This document shows, piece after piece, positions 38,882 through 49,300 of a DNA stretch of 64,000 nt. The notes under the pieces are model-generated. The model made no database searches, was not told the origin of the DNA, and saw only the letters and a program-made list of their open reading frames with translations. Origin of the DNA: Allobosea robiniae (GTDB taxonomy: Bacteria > Pseudomonadota > Alphaproteobacteria > Rhizobiales > Beijerinckiaceae); assembly GCF_900102525.1 (NCBI RefSeq), contig NZ_FNBZ01000007.1, positions 62,001 through 126,000 of the forward strand, given 5' to 3'. Each line of letters starts with the position of its first letter. Positions within the stretch are counted from its first letter, which is position 1. Position numbers and translations under genes: made by a program.

Positions 38882-41800
38882 ATGACCCTGCTTTCCCGTC
38901 TCGCGCTCGCCCTCTCGCTCACGCTGGCTGCGGCCCCCGCCTTCGCCCAGAAGGCCTATGTTCGCAACGACCTGCTGGCCGACGGGCAGCGCCTGGAAGA
39001 ACGCTTGAAGCGCGAGGTCGCGACCGGCAACCGCTCCGCCGCGGACGCCATCCGCGCCGGCGAGATCGCGCTCGGCCGCGGCGATGCCCGCGCCGCCCTG
39101 CCCCAGGCGAATGCCGCGATCGTTGCCGATTCCGCCAATGCCGCCGGCTGGCGCCTGATGGCGCGCGCCGCCAACGCCATCGAGCCGCGCGATTATCGCG
39201 AGCGCTGGGAACTGCGTGAGCGCGCCATTGCGTCCGCCTATCTCGCCTATCAGCGTTCGACCACTCGCAATGACGAGGCGGCTTCGCTCGGCGTGCTGGC
39301 CGGCACTTTCGAGAAGAACCAGTTGTGGCGCCCAGCGCTGACGGCCTATCGGCTCAGCCTCGACCTCGCCGCCAATGCCGCGTTGCAGAGTTCCTATGAG
39401 AGCCTGCGCGAAAAGCGCGGCTTCCGCCTGATTTCCAACAAGACCGATTCCGATGCCGCGAGCCCGCGCGCCTGTTTCGAATTCTCGGAAGCGCTGGCAC
39501 GCGGCCGCGTCGATTTCGCGCCCTATGTCGCGATTTCGGGCGGCAAGGGCGATTTCGCCGTCAGCGCCGAGGGCCGCCAGATCTGCGTCGACGGCCTCAG
39601 GCATGGCGAGCGCTATGCCGTCGTCATCCGCCAGGGCGTGCCCTCCGCCCTCCCCGACGAGACCCTGCTGAAATCGGCCGATTACGAGATCTATGTCCGC
39701 GACCGCACGCCCTCCGTGCGCTTCACCGGCAAGAATTACGTGCTGCCGCGCACCGGCCAGCAGGGCATTCCGGTCGTCTCGGTCAACTCGGGCAAGCTCG
39801 ACCTCGAGGTCATGCGGATCGGCGACCGCAACCTGATCAATTCAGTCCATTCCGAGGACTTTCTCGGCCAGCTCGGCTCCTATTCCGCCAGGCAGATTTC
39901 CAGCGACAAGGGCCAGAGCGTCTGGACCGGCACGATGGATGTGAAGTCCGAGCTCAATCAGGACGTGATCACCGCCTTCCCGGTGACGGAAGCGGTCGGC
40001 AGCCTCAAGCCCGGCGTCTATGTGATGTTCGCCAAGCCCTCGGGCGGCCCCTCCCAGACGCAGTCCTCCGGCGATGACGGCGACTACGACGACGGCTCGA
40101 CGCGGGCAACGCAGTGGTTCGTCGTCTCCGATCTCGGCCTGACCTCCTTCACCGGCCCCGACGGCGTGCATGTGCTCGCCCGCTCACTGGCCGATGCCAA
40201 GCCGATCGCCAATGCGACCTTGAACCTGATCGCCCGCAACAACGAGGTGCTCGGCACAGCGAAGACCGACGGCAACGGCTATGCCCGTTTCGATGCCGGA
40301 TTGGGCAAGGGCCAGGGCGGCAATGCGCCGGGTCTCGTCACCGCCTCGCTCGCCGAGGATTACGGTTTCCTCGATCTCAAGCAGACCGCCTTCGACCTCT
40401 CCGATCGCGGCGTGAAGGGCCGCGTCGCGCCCACCGGGCTCGACGCCTTCCTCTACACCGAACGCGGCGTCTATCGCTCCGGCGAGACGGTCTACCTGAC
40501 CTCGCTGCTGCGTGACGCCAAGGGCGCCGCGGTTACCGGCCTGCCCCTGACCATCGTCGTCAAGCGCCCGGATGGTGTCGAATATCGTCGCCGGCAGGTC
40601 GAGGACCAGGGCGCGGGCGGGCGGGCCCACTCGATCCAGCTCGTCTCGGGCGCCGCGACCGGCACCTGGCGCGTCCTCGCCTATTCCGATCCGAAGGGCC
40701 AGGCGATCGGCGAGACCTCCTTCCTCGTCGAGGATTACGTGCCCGAGCGGCTGGAGCTGACGCTGTCGCCGAAGGCGCCGCTCCTCCAGGCAGGCGAGCC
40801 GGCAGAGCTCGATGTCGCCGCCCGCTATCTCTACGGCGCGCCGGGCTCCGAGCTCGACGTCACCGGCGCGATGACGATCCGCGCCGCCGAAGCCAGCGCC
40901 ATTCCCGGCTTCAAGGACTATCAGGTCGGCCTCACCGACGAGGAATTCGAGCCGGTCCAGAGCGAGTTCGAGGAGAGCGCCACGACCGACGCCGCCGGCA
41001 AGGCGGTGATCTCCAACCCGGTCCAGCAGCCCGACACCAACCGCCCGCTCGAGGTCGAGATGACCGTGCGCGTCGGCGAGCCCGGCGGGCGCGCCATCGC
41101 GCGTTCCGTCACCCTGCCGATCGTGCCCAAGGGCGCGGCCATCGGCGTGAAGAAGCTGTTCAGGGACGGCGATCTCGGCAGCGGCCAGACCGCGACCTTC
41201 GAAGTCATCATGGCGACCGGCGACGGCAAGCGCCTCGCCCGGCCCGGCGTGAAATGGGTACTGTCCAAGGTGCGCCGCAACTACCAGTGGTTCTTCCAGG
41301 ACGGCCGCTGGAACTACGAGGGCGTCAAGACCACTCGCCGCGTCGCCGATGGCGAGATCGCCGTAGTGGAAGCGGCCGGTGCCAAGATCGCCGCGCCCGT
41401 CGAATGGGGCAATTACCGGCTCGACGTGACCTCTGACGGCGTTGAGGCGGCCGAGACCTCGGTCTCCTTCAGCGTCGGCTACGAGAGCGACAAGACGGCC
41501 GATACGCCGGATGTGCTCGATGTCGCCTTGGACAAGGCATCCTATGCCGATGGCGAGAGCCTGCAGGTCCGCCTCTCGCCGCGCTTCGCCGGCAAGGCTA
41601 CGCTCGCCGTCGTCACCGACAAGGTCGCGGATATCCGCACCATCGACATCACCGAGGGCGGCACCTCGGCCAGCATTCCGGTGAAGGCCGAATGGGGCGC
41701 CAGCGCCTACCTCGTCGTGCTCGCCCATCGCCCGATGGACGCCACCGCCAAGCGCCTGCCCGGCCGCGCCATTGGCCTGTCCTGGTTCCAGATCGGCAAG

Positions 41801-44140
41801 GAGACGCGCACGCTGGCGCTCGATCTCGGCGCGCCGAAGCTGGTGCGTCCGCTCACGACGCTGTCGCTGCCGGTCAAGGTCACCGGCATGCAGGCCGGCG
41901 AGGAGGCCTATGTCACGCTCGCCGCCGTCGATATCGGCATCCTCAACCTCACCCGCTACGAGAGTCCGGACCCGAGCCGGTTCTTCTTCGGCCAGCGCCA
42001 GCTCGGGCACGAATTGCGCGACCTCTACGGGCTGCTGATCGACGGCATGCAGGGCACCCGCGGCGCGATCCGCACCGGCGGCGACGCCGCGCCCCAGATG
42101 GACGGCGAGAAGCCGACGCAGGAGCCGCTCGCCCGCTATTCCGGCGTGGTCAAGGTCGGGCCAGACGGCACGGCGAAGATCGATTTCGACATGCCGGCCT
42201 TCAACGGCTCGGTGCGCGTCATGGGCGTCGCCTGGTCGGCCGGGCGCACTGGCCAGGCCAGCGCCGACGTGATCGTCCGCGACCAGATCGTCGCCCAGGC
42301 GACGCTGCCGCGCTTCCTCGCCATCGGCGACCAGTCGCGCTTCCACCTTCAGGTCGACAATGTCGAGGGGCCGGCCGGTTCCTACACCGTCGATCTCGAC
42401 GTCAAGGGCCCCGTGCTGGTCGCCGCCGATGCCACCCGCCGCACGATGCAGCTCGGCGCCGGCGCCAAGACGCAGATGACGATTCCGGTCACCGCTGCCG
42501 GCCTCGGCCGCGCCGAGTTCGACGTGCGCGTCTCCGGCCCGAACGGGCTCAGTACGGTGCAGAACCTCGCCGTGCGCGTGCAGCCCTCGGCCGCGACGAT
42601 CGCGCGCCGCATCGTCCGCGCCATCCCGGGTAATGGCGGGGCGATCACCGTCTCCTCCGACCTGCTGGCCGATCTCGTGCCGAATTCCGGGCAGGTCTCG
42701 GTGACGGTCTCGCCCTTCGGCTCGCTCGATGTGCCGGCCCTGCTCAAGGCGCTCGACCGCTACCCCTATGGCTGCACCGAGCAGACCGTCTCGCGCGCCT
42801 TGCCGCTGCTGGCGGTCAACCAGCTCGCTTCGATGGAACAGCTCGCGCTCGACGACAAGGCTGACGAGCGCGTCGTCAACGCGATCGAGCGCGTGCTGGC
42901 CCGGCAGGGCGGCAACGGCTCCTTCGGCCTCTGGGGCGTCGGCGGCGAGGATCTCTGGCTCGACGCCTTCGTCGCGGACTTCCTGACGCGGGCCCGCGAG
43001 AAGCAGTTCGCGGTGCCGCAGATCGCCTTCAACCTCGCGCTCGACCGCCTGCGCAACCAGGTCGTCAACACCGGCGAGATCAACAAGGAGGAAGCCGCCG
43101 GCATCGCCTATGCGCTCTATGTGCTCGCCCGCAACGGCCGGCCGGTGATGGGCGACCTGCGCTATCTCGCCGACAACAAGCTCGGCGATTTCGCGACGCC
43201 GCTCGCCCGCGCCCAGATCGGCGCCGCGCTCTCGGCGCTGGGCGATCGCGGCCGCGGCCGTGCGGCCTTCGGCAGCGCGCTTGGCCTCCTCCAGCAGGCG
43301 AGCGATGACGGGCTCTCACGGCCGGATTACGGCTCGCGCCTGCGTGATGGCGCCGGCGTGCTCGCCCTGATCGCGGAAGCCAATGGCGAACGCGCCGACA
43401 TCAGCCGCGCCGTCTCGATCCTCGACGCCACCCGCAACAACGCCCGCTACAGCTACACCTCGACGCAGGAGCAGATGTGGATGGTGCTGGCGGCGCAGGC
43501 CATGGCCAAGGACGCCGAGGGCATGACGCTGACGGTCGACGGCACGGCTCGCAAGGGCGCCCTCTATCGCACGCTTTCGGCCGAGGCGCTGGAGGCAAAG
43601 TCGCTGACCATCGCCAATCCCGGCGCCGGCAACGCCCAGGCGGTCATCACCGTAGCGGGCATCCCGACCGCACCGGAGCCGGCCCTGAACCAGGGCTTCG
43701 GCCTGGAGCGCGTGATCTACACGATGAAGGGCGAGAAGGCCGATCCCGCCCGTCTGCGCCAGAACGAGCGCTATGTCGTGGCGCTGACGGTGACGGAGGC
43801 CACACCGCGCTATGGCCGCCTGCTGCTGGTCGATCCGGTCCCGGCCGGCTTGGAGATCGAGAACGCCAACCTGACGGAGGGCGCCTCGGTCGCCGGGCTC
43901 GACTGGCTGAAGCAGGAGGTTTCGCCGGTTCATACCGAGTCGCGCGACGACCGCTATGTCGCCGCCTTCGAGCGCTCGGGCTCGAAGAACGACAAGCTCT
44001 CCTACACCGTCGCCTATATTGCCCGGGCGGTCTCGCCCGGCCGCTACGTCTCGCCTGCCGCCGTGATCGAGGACATGTACCGGCCGGACCGCTTCGGCCG
44101 CACCGGCTTCGGCGCGGTGGAGATCACCTCGGCACGGTAA
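38882..44140 (+). CDS. Bacterial alpha-2-macroglobulin family protein
   Basis: 1752 residues. A signal peptide (MTLLSRLALALSLTLAAAPAFAQ) without a lipobox suggests a periplasmic soluble form, unlike the lipoprotein YfhM of E. coli. MG domains follow (for example FLYTERGVYRSGETVYLTSL and the bait-like middle), and the thioester motif CTEQ stands at about residue 1298 in YPYGCTEQTVSRALPLL. The complement-like thioester domain and receptor-binding-like C-terminus complete the architecture. Such proteins trap attacking proteases by a covalent thioester after bait cleavage. It lies 1 bp before pbpC, the classic partnership in which PbpC repairs peptidoglycan. Confidence 0.93.
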   Translation: MTLLSRLALALSLTLAAAPAFAQKAYVRNDLLADGQRLEERLKREVATGNRSAADAIRAGEIALGRGDARAALPQANAAIVADSANAAGWRLMARAANAIEPRDYRERWELRERAIASAYLAYQRSTTRNDEAASLGVLAGTFEKNQLWRPALTAYRLSLDLAANAALQSSYESLREKRGFRLISNKTDSDAASPRACFEFSEALARGRVDFAPYVAISGGKGDFAVSAEGRQICVDGLRHGERYAVVIRQGVPSALPDETLLKSADYEIYVRDRTPSVRFTGKNYVLPRTGQQGIPVVSVNSGKLDLEVMRIGDRNLINSVHSEDFLGQLGSYSARQISSDKGQSVWTGTMDVKSELNQDVITAFPVTEAVGSLKPGVYVMFAKPSGGPSQTQSSGDDGDYDDGSTRATQWFVVSDLGLTSFTGPDGVHVLARSLADAKPIANATLNLIARNNEVLGTAKTDGNGYARFDAGLGKGQGGNAPGLVTASLAEDYGFLDLKQTAFDLSDRGVKGRVAPTGLDAFLYTERGVYRSGETVYLTSLLRDAKGAAVTGLPLTIVVKRPDGVEYRRRQVEDQGAGGRAHSIQLVSGAATGTWRVLAYSDPKGQAIGETSFLVEDYVPERLELTLSPKAPLLQAGEPAELDVAARYLYGAPGSELDVTGAMTIRAAEASAIPGFKDYQVGLTDEEFEPVQSEFEESATTDAAGKAVISNPVQQPDTNRPLEVEMTVRVGEPGGRAIARSVTLPIVPKGAAIGVKKLFRDGDLGSGQTATFEVIMATGDGKRLARPGVKWVLSKVRRNYQWFFQDGRWNYEGVKTTRRVADGEIAVVEAAGAKIAAPVEWGNYRLDVTSDGVEAAETSVSFSVGYESDKTADTPDVLDVALDKASYADGESLQVRLSPRFAGKATLAVVTDKVADIRTIDITEGGTSASIPVKAEWGASAYLVVLAHRPMDATAKRLPGRAIGLSWFQIGKETRTLALDLGAPKLVRPLTTLSLPVKVTGMQAGEEAYVTLAAVDIGILNLTRYESPDPSRFFFGQRQLGHELRDLYGLLIDGMQGTRGAIRTGGDAAPQMDGEKPTQEPLARYSGVVKVGPDGTAKIDFDMPAFNGSVRVMGVAWSAGRTGQASADVIVRDQIVAQATLPRFLAIGDQSRFHLQVDNVEGPAGSYTVDLDVKGPVLVAADATRRTMQLGAGAKTQMTIPVTAAGLGRAEFDVRVSGPNGLSTVQNLAVRVQPSAATIARRIVRAIPGNGGAITVSSDLLADLVPNSGQVSVTVSPFGSLDVPALLKALDRYPYGCTEQTVSRALPLLAVNQLASMEQLALDDKADERVVNAIERVLARQGGNGSFGLWGVGGEDLWLDAFVADFLTRAREKQFAVPQIAFNLALDRLRNQVVNTGEINKEEAAGIAYALYVLARNGRPVMGDLRYLADNKLGDFATPLARAQIGAALSALGDRGRGRAAFGSALGLLQQASDDGLSRPDYGSRLRDGAGVLALIAEANGERADISRAVSILDATRNNARYSYTSTQEQMWMVLAAQAMAKDAEGMTLTVDGTARKGALYRTLSAEALEAKSLTIANPGAGNAQAVITVAGIPTAPEPALNQGFGLERVIYTMKGEKADPARLRQNERYVVALTVTEATPRYGRLLLVDPVPAGLEIENANLTEGASVAGLDWLKQEVSPVHTESRDDRYVAAFERSGSKNDKLSYTVAYIARAVSPGRYVSPAAVIEDMYRPDRFGRTGFGAVEITSAR

Positions 44141-44141
44141 G

Positions 44142-46331
44142 ATGAGCGAAAACGGGCAAACAGGGCCGTCATTCTCGGGCGAAGCGCAGCGCAGACCCGA
44201 GAATCTCGATCAGGAGATGCTCGGGTCAAGCCCGAGCATGACGGCGCGCTCCGGCCGTTTTCGCAACCTTAAGATCGCGGCCAGCGTTCTGGCGATCTCG
44301 GCCATCGCCGCAACCGCAGCTCTCATCCTCTACGCCCGCTCCCTCCCCCCGCTCGATCTTTCCGCCGCGGCCGATCGCTCGACCGTGGTGCTCGATCGCG
44401 AGGGCAGGCTGCTGCGTCCCTTCCTTACCGCCGACGGCCGCTGGAAACTCCCTGTCACCGGCGACGATGTCGATCCGCGCTATCTCGCCATGCTCAAGGC
44501 CTTCGAGGACAAGCGCTTCGACAGCCATCACGGCATCGACCCGTTGAGCATGCTCCGCGCTGCCGGCCAGATGCTGATGAATGGCCGCGTCGTCTCCGGC
44601 GGCTCGACGCTGACCATGCAGGTCGCCCGCCTGCTCGAGCCGCGCAAGGAGCGCACGCTCGCCGCCAAGCTCCGGCAGGCCGTGCGCGCGATCGAACTGG
44701 AACGGCGCTTCGACAAGGCCCGCATTCTCGATCTCTACCTGACGCTCGCCCCCTTCGGCGGCAATCTCGAAGGCGTGCGCGCCGCGAGCTTCGCCTGGTT
44801 CGGCAAAGAGCCGAAGCGTCTCTCCACCGCCGAGGCCGCCCTGCTCGTCGCCCTCCCGCAATCGCCCGAGACGCGCCGGCCGGACCGCTTCGTCGAGGCC
44901 GCCCGCAAGGCGCGCGAGCGTGTGCTGGAACGGGTCGAGCAGGCGGGCCTGGCCACATCAGACGAGGTCGCCGCCGCGCGCAACGAGCCGATCCCGACGG
45001 CACGGCGCCCCTTCCCGAATCTGAGCCCCCATATCGCCGAGCAAGCTGTGGCGGAGGCGCTGGCTGAGCGCGTCCAGAAGCTCTCGCTCGATGCACGCTT
45101 GCAGACGGCGCTCGAAGGGCTCGCCCGCGAGCGCAGCCTGGGCCTCAACCCCCAGGTGTCGATTGCGATCCTCGCCGTCGACAACGAGACCGGCGAGATC
45201 CGCGCCTCGGTCGGCGGCGTCGATTATTTCGCGGCGGAGCGCGCCGGCTCGCTCGACCTGACGCGCGCGCTGCGTTCGCCCGGTTCGGCGCTGAAGCCCT
45301 TTATCTATGCGCTCGCCTTCGATAGCGGCATCGCCCATCCCGAGACGATGCTGGAGGACCGGCCGGCCCGCTACGGCATCTATATCCCCGAGAATTTCGA
45401 CATGACCTTCCAGGGCATGGTCAGCGCCCGCAAGGCCCTGCAGTTCTCGCTCAACGTGCCTGCGGTCGAGCTGCTCTCGGCGCTCGGCCCCCAGCGCTTC
45501 CTATCGCGCCTGCGCGATGCCGGCATCAGTATCGCCATGCCCAGGGATAGCGCCGCGCCCGGCCTTGCGGTCGGCCTCGGCGGCGTCGGCATAACGCTTC
45601 AGGATCTGACCCGCGCCTATGTCGGGCTGGCCCGCGGCGGTGAGATGCTGCCGCTGCGTTTCCGGCAGCAGGCGACGCCGTCAGGCCCGGCCCCGCGCCT
45701 CGTCGAACCCGTCGCCGCCTGGTATGTCGCCGATACCTTGCTCGGGGCGCCGCCGCCGCTCAATGCCGTGCCCGGCCGCATCGCCTACAAGACCGGCACC
45801 TCCTATGGCTATCGCGACGCCTGGGCCGTCGGCTTCGACCGCAAGCATACGATCGGCGTGTGGGTCGGTCGTGCCGATAACGGCGCCGTGCCCGGCCTCG
45901 TCGGGCGGGCAGTGGCGGCACCGATCCTGTTCGACGCCTTCGCCCGGCTCGGCATCGACCCGCGCCCCTTCCCGCAGCCGGCTGACGCGATCGTCGCCAG
46001 CACGAGCCATCTGCCGCCGCCGCTCCGGCATCTCCGGCAGGACGTGCCCAAGACCGTGACCGCGATGATGACGCCGACGCTGAAGCTCGCCTTCCCGCCG
46101 GACGGCGCCCGCATCGATCTTTCCGCCGCCGCGCTCGACGGCAATGGCCGGCTCAACCTCAAGGCCGCCGGCGGCTCGCCGCCCTACACCTGGCTGGTCG
46201 ACGGCACGCCGGTGACCGAGCCGCAGCGCCGCCGCGAGACGCAATGGCAGCCGCCGGGCAAGGGCTTCATGCGGATTTCGGTGATCGATGCGACGGGAGC
46301 AAGCGAGAGCGTTTCGGTGAGGCTGCAGTAG
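44142..46331 (+). CDS. pbpC: Penicillin-binding protein 1C (bifunctional glycosyltransferase/transpeptidase)
   Basis: 729 residues if begun at 44142. After a single membrane helix (about residues 47-68) comes the GT51 glycosyltransferase with the catalytic Glu in FEDKRFDSHHGIDPLSMLRA and GGSTLTMQVARLL, then the transpeptidase with nucleophile Ser382 in SPGSALKP and KTGTSYGYRDAW as the KTG box. A C-terminal BiPBP_C domain ends the protein. The first 33 codons contain an in-frame copy of a palindromic element. An ATG at 44238, inside the element's right end, would bypass it, but neither start has a good ribosome site. It is paired with alpha-2-macroglobulin. Confidence 0.93.
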   Translation: MSENGQTGPSFSGEAQRRPENLDQEMLGSSPSMTARSGRFRNLKIAASVLAISAIAATAALILYARSLPPLDLSAAADRSTVVLDREGRLLRPFLTADGRWKLPVTGDDVDPRYLAMLKAFEDKRFDSHHGIDPLSMLRAAGQMLMNGRVVSGGSTLTMQVARLLEPRKERTLAAKLRQAVRAIELERRFDKARILDLYLTLAPFGGNLEGVRAASFAWFGKEPKRLSTAEAALLVALPQSPETRRPDRFVEAARKARERVLERVEQAGLATSDEVAAARNEPIPTARRPFPNLSPHIAEQAVAEALAERVQKLSLDARLQTALEGLARERSLGLNPQVSIAILAVDNETGEIRASVGGVDYFAAERAGSLDLTRALRSPGSALKPFIYALAFDSGIAHPETMLEDRPARYGIYIPENFDMTFQGMVSARKALQFSLNVPAVELLSALGPQRFLSRLRDAGISIAMPRDSAAPGLAVGLGGVGITLQDLTRAYVGLARGGEMLPLRFRQQATPSGPAPRLVEPVAAWYVADTLLGAPPPLNAVPGRIAYKTGTSYGYRDAWAVGFDRKHTIGVWVGRADNGAVPGLVGRAVAAPILFDAFARLGIDPRPFPQPADAIVASTSHLPPPLRHLRQDVPKTVTAMMTPTLKLAFPPDGARIDLSAAALDGNGRLNLKAAGGSPPYTWLVDGTPVTEPQRRRETQWQPPGKGFMRISVIDATGASESVSVRLQ
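44166..44244. repeat. Three-armed palindromic element, copy C, inside the pbpC 5' coding region
   Basis: Ends CCGTCAT (44166-44172) and ATGACGG (44238-44244). The left hairpin is TTCTCGGG...CCCGAGAA, the short middle arm ATCTC-gatcag-GAGAT, and the right hairpin GCTCGGG-tcaag-CCCGAGC. The element is 79 bp and is read as SFSGEAQRRPENLDQEM and on to SSPSMT if translation begins at 44142. Confidence 0.88.
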
Positions 46332-46335
46332 CGCT

Positions 46336-46376
46336 CCCGCTGTCATCCCGCACGGCTCGCGCGGGATGACAGCGGG
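46336..46376. terminator. Long perfect hairpin between convergent pbpC and the RND pump gene
   Basis: CCCGCTGTCATCCCGC (46336-46351) and GCGGGATGACAGCGGG (46361-46376) form a perfect 16-bp stem with a 9-nt loop. It has no T-tract but fills the 51-bp convergent gap, so it may end transcription from both sides. The GTCATCCCG/CGGGATGAC ends resemble the closing ends of the dispersed elements, so this may be a one-arm member. Confidence 0.65.
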
Positions 46377-46382
46377 TAATCC

Positions 46383-49300
46383 TTACTCCGCCGGCGCCGG
46401 ATGCGCTCCATGCCCTTCCTCATGCGGGGCGTGGCGCGAGCCATGCACCTTGCGGGCGAGGTAGCTATAGGCGACCGGCACCACGAAGAGCGTCAGCAAC
46501 GTGCCGAAGGTCATGCCGCCGACGATGACCCAGCCGATCTGCGAGCGGCTTTCCGCACCGGCGCCATGGGCGATGGCCAGCGGCACGGCGCCGAGCACCA
46601 TCGCGCCTGTCGTCATCAGGATCGGCCGCAGGCGCAGTTCCGCCGCCTCGACGAGGGCGTCGATCATCTCCTTGCCCTCTTCCCGGAGCTGATTGGTGAA
46701 TTCCAGGATCAGGATGCCGTGCTTGGTGATCAGGCCGACCAGCGTGATCAGGCCGATCTGGCTGTACACGTTCATCGTCCCGCCGGTGTAGTAGAGTGCC
46801 GCAAGCGCGCCGGTGAGCGAGAGCGGCACCGAGACCATGATCACGATCGGGTCGACAAAGCTCTCGAACTGTGCCGCCAGCACCAGGTAGATGAAGCCCA
46901 GCGCCAGCAGGAAGACGATGAAGATGCTGGCGCCCGACTGCTTGAATTCACGGCTCTGGCCGGAATAGTCGACCTGCACCGAGGACGGCAGAACGCGCGC
47001 CGCGCCGTCCTCCAGCACCTTGAGCGCATCGCCGAGCGAATATCCCGGTGCCGGGATCGCGGTGACCGTCGCCGAGCGCAGCTGGTTGAAACGGACGAGT
47101 TCCTTCGGCGCGACGTTCTCCTCGATCTTGACCAGGCTCGACAGCTGCACCACCGCGCCGCCGCGGCCCAGCAGGTAGATCGACTGCAACGCCTGCGGCG
47201 TGTTGCGCTCGGCGCCCTCGACCTGCAGCACGACATCGTACTGCTTGCTGTTCATGTTGAAGCGCGTCACCTGCCGGCCGCCCAGCAGCGTCTCCATGGT
47301 GCGCCCGATGATGTCGACGCCGACACCGAGATCGGCGGCGCGCTGCCGGTCGATCGTGACCTTGATCTGCGGCTTGTCGAGGATGAGGTTGGTATCGAGA
47401 TTGGTCAGAACCGGCGAATCGCCGACCTCGGCCATCAGCTGGTCGACATAGGACTTGATCTGCGTATAGGGCTCCGACGAGCGCAGCACGAACTCGACCG
47501 GCTTGCTGTTGGCGTTGCCCTGCCCGAGCGAGGCCGGATTGGTGGCGAACAGGCGGATGCCCGGGATCTGCGACAGCCCCTTGTTGATCTCGGCGACGAG
47601 GTCCTGCTGCTTGCGCTCGCGCTGCTCCCAGGGCTTGAGGCGGGCGAAGCCGATCGCACGCGTCACGTCGGGGAAGCCGACGATGACGAGGTAGGTTTCG
47701 ACCTCCTGGATGTTCTTGAAGTAATCCTCGACCTGCCGGGCGTAGTCTGCGGTGAAGGACAGCGTCGCGCCCTCCGGCGCCACGCCGACGGCGGTGATCG
47801 TGCCGCGATCCTCGACCGGCGCCAGTTCCGAGCGCAGATGGGTGAAGAAGAAATAGCCGCCGCCGGCGACGCCGATCGCCAGCAGCACGACGAGCGGGCG
47901 CACCGACAGGGCCGCGCGCAGCGAGGCCTTGTAGCCGCGCGACAGCCCCTCGAAGCCGCGTTCCAGCAGGTTGTAGAGCCAGTTGTGGTTCTCGTGGTGG
48001 CGCAGCAGCTTGGCGCACATCATCGGCGTCAGCGTCAGCGCGACGAAGCCGGAGACCAGCACCGCTCCGGCCAGCGTCAGCGCGAACTCGATGAAGAGCT
48101 TGCCGGTGCGCCCTGTCGAGAAGGCCATCGGCGCATAGACCGCGACCAGCGTCAGCGTCATCGCCACCACGGCGAAGGCGATCTCGTTGATGCCGCGGAT
48201 CGCCGCCGGGGTCGGCTTCATGCCGTCCTCGATATGGCGGTGCACATTCTCCAGCACCACGATGGCGTCGTCGACGACGAGGCCGATGGCAAGCACCATC
48301 GAGAGCAGCGTCAGCGTGTTCACGGTAAAGCCGAGCGCATACATCAGCGCAAAGGAACCGATCAGCGAGACCGGGATCGTCACCAGCGGAATCAGGGTCG
48401 CGCGGACCGAGCGCAGGAAGATGAAGATGATCAGAACCACCAGCACGATCGCCTCGACGATCGTCTGGTAGACCGCCTTGATCGAGCGGTCGATGAAGAC
48501 CGAGGTGTCGTAGGACTTGCCGATCGACATGCCCTGCGGCAGGTCCTCGATGATGCCCGGCAGCGCCTCCTCGATGCCGGCCGAGACGTCGAGCGGGTTG
48601 GCCGTCGCCTGCTTGACGATACCGATCGTCACCGACGGCGTGCCCTTGAACCAGGCGGCGTTGCGCTCCTCGCGCGCGCCCAGCTCGACCTTGGCGACAT
48701 CCTTCAGCTTGACGGAGAAACCGTTGGCATCCTTGACCACGATCTCGCGGAATTCCGCCGGCGTGGTCATGCTGGTCTGCGAGAGCACCGTGAATTCGCG
48801 GTCGCTGCTCTCGATCCGCCCCGAGGGAATCTCGATGTTCTGCGCCCGGACGGCCGCCTCGATCTGCTGGACGGAGATGTCGTAGGCCGACATGCGGGCG
48901 CGGTCGAGCCAGATGCGCATCGCATATTGGCGCTGGCCGAGAATGCGCACCTCCGCCACACCGGTCACGTTCTGGACGCGGTCCGAGATGAAACGGTCGG
49001 CGAAATCGGTGAGTTCGAGCGGCCCGTGCCGCGAGCTGGTCAGCGAGAGGTAAAGGATCGGCTGCGCATCGGCCTCGACCTTGGCGATGACCGGCTCGTC
49101 GATCTCGTCCGGGATGCGGCTGCGCACGCGGCTGACGCGGTCGCGCACGTCGGACGCCGCGACGTCTGGATCGACATCCGGCCGGAAGCGCACCTGGATG
49201 AAGCTGCGCTCCTGGCGGCTGGTCGAGGAGATGATCTCGATGCCTTCGATACCCGCGATCGAATTCTCCAGGATCTGCGTGACCTGCGTCTCGATGATCT

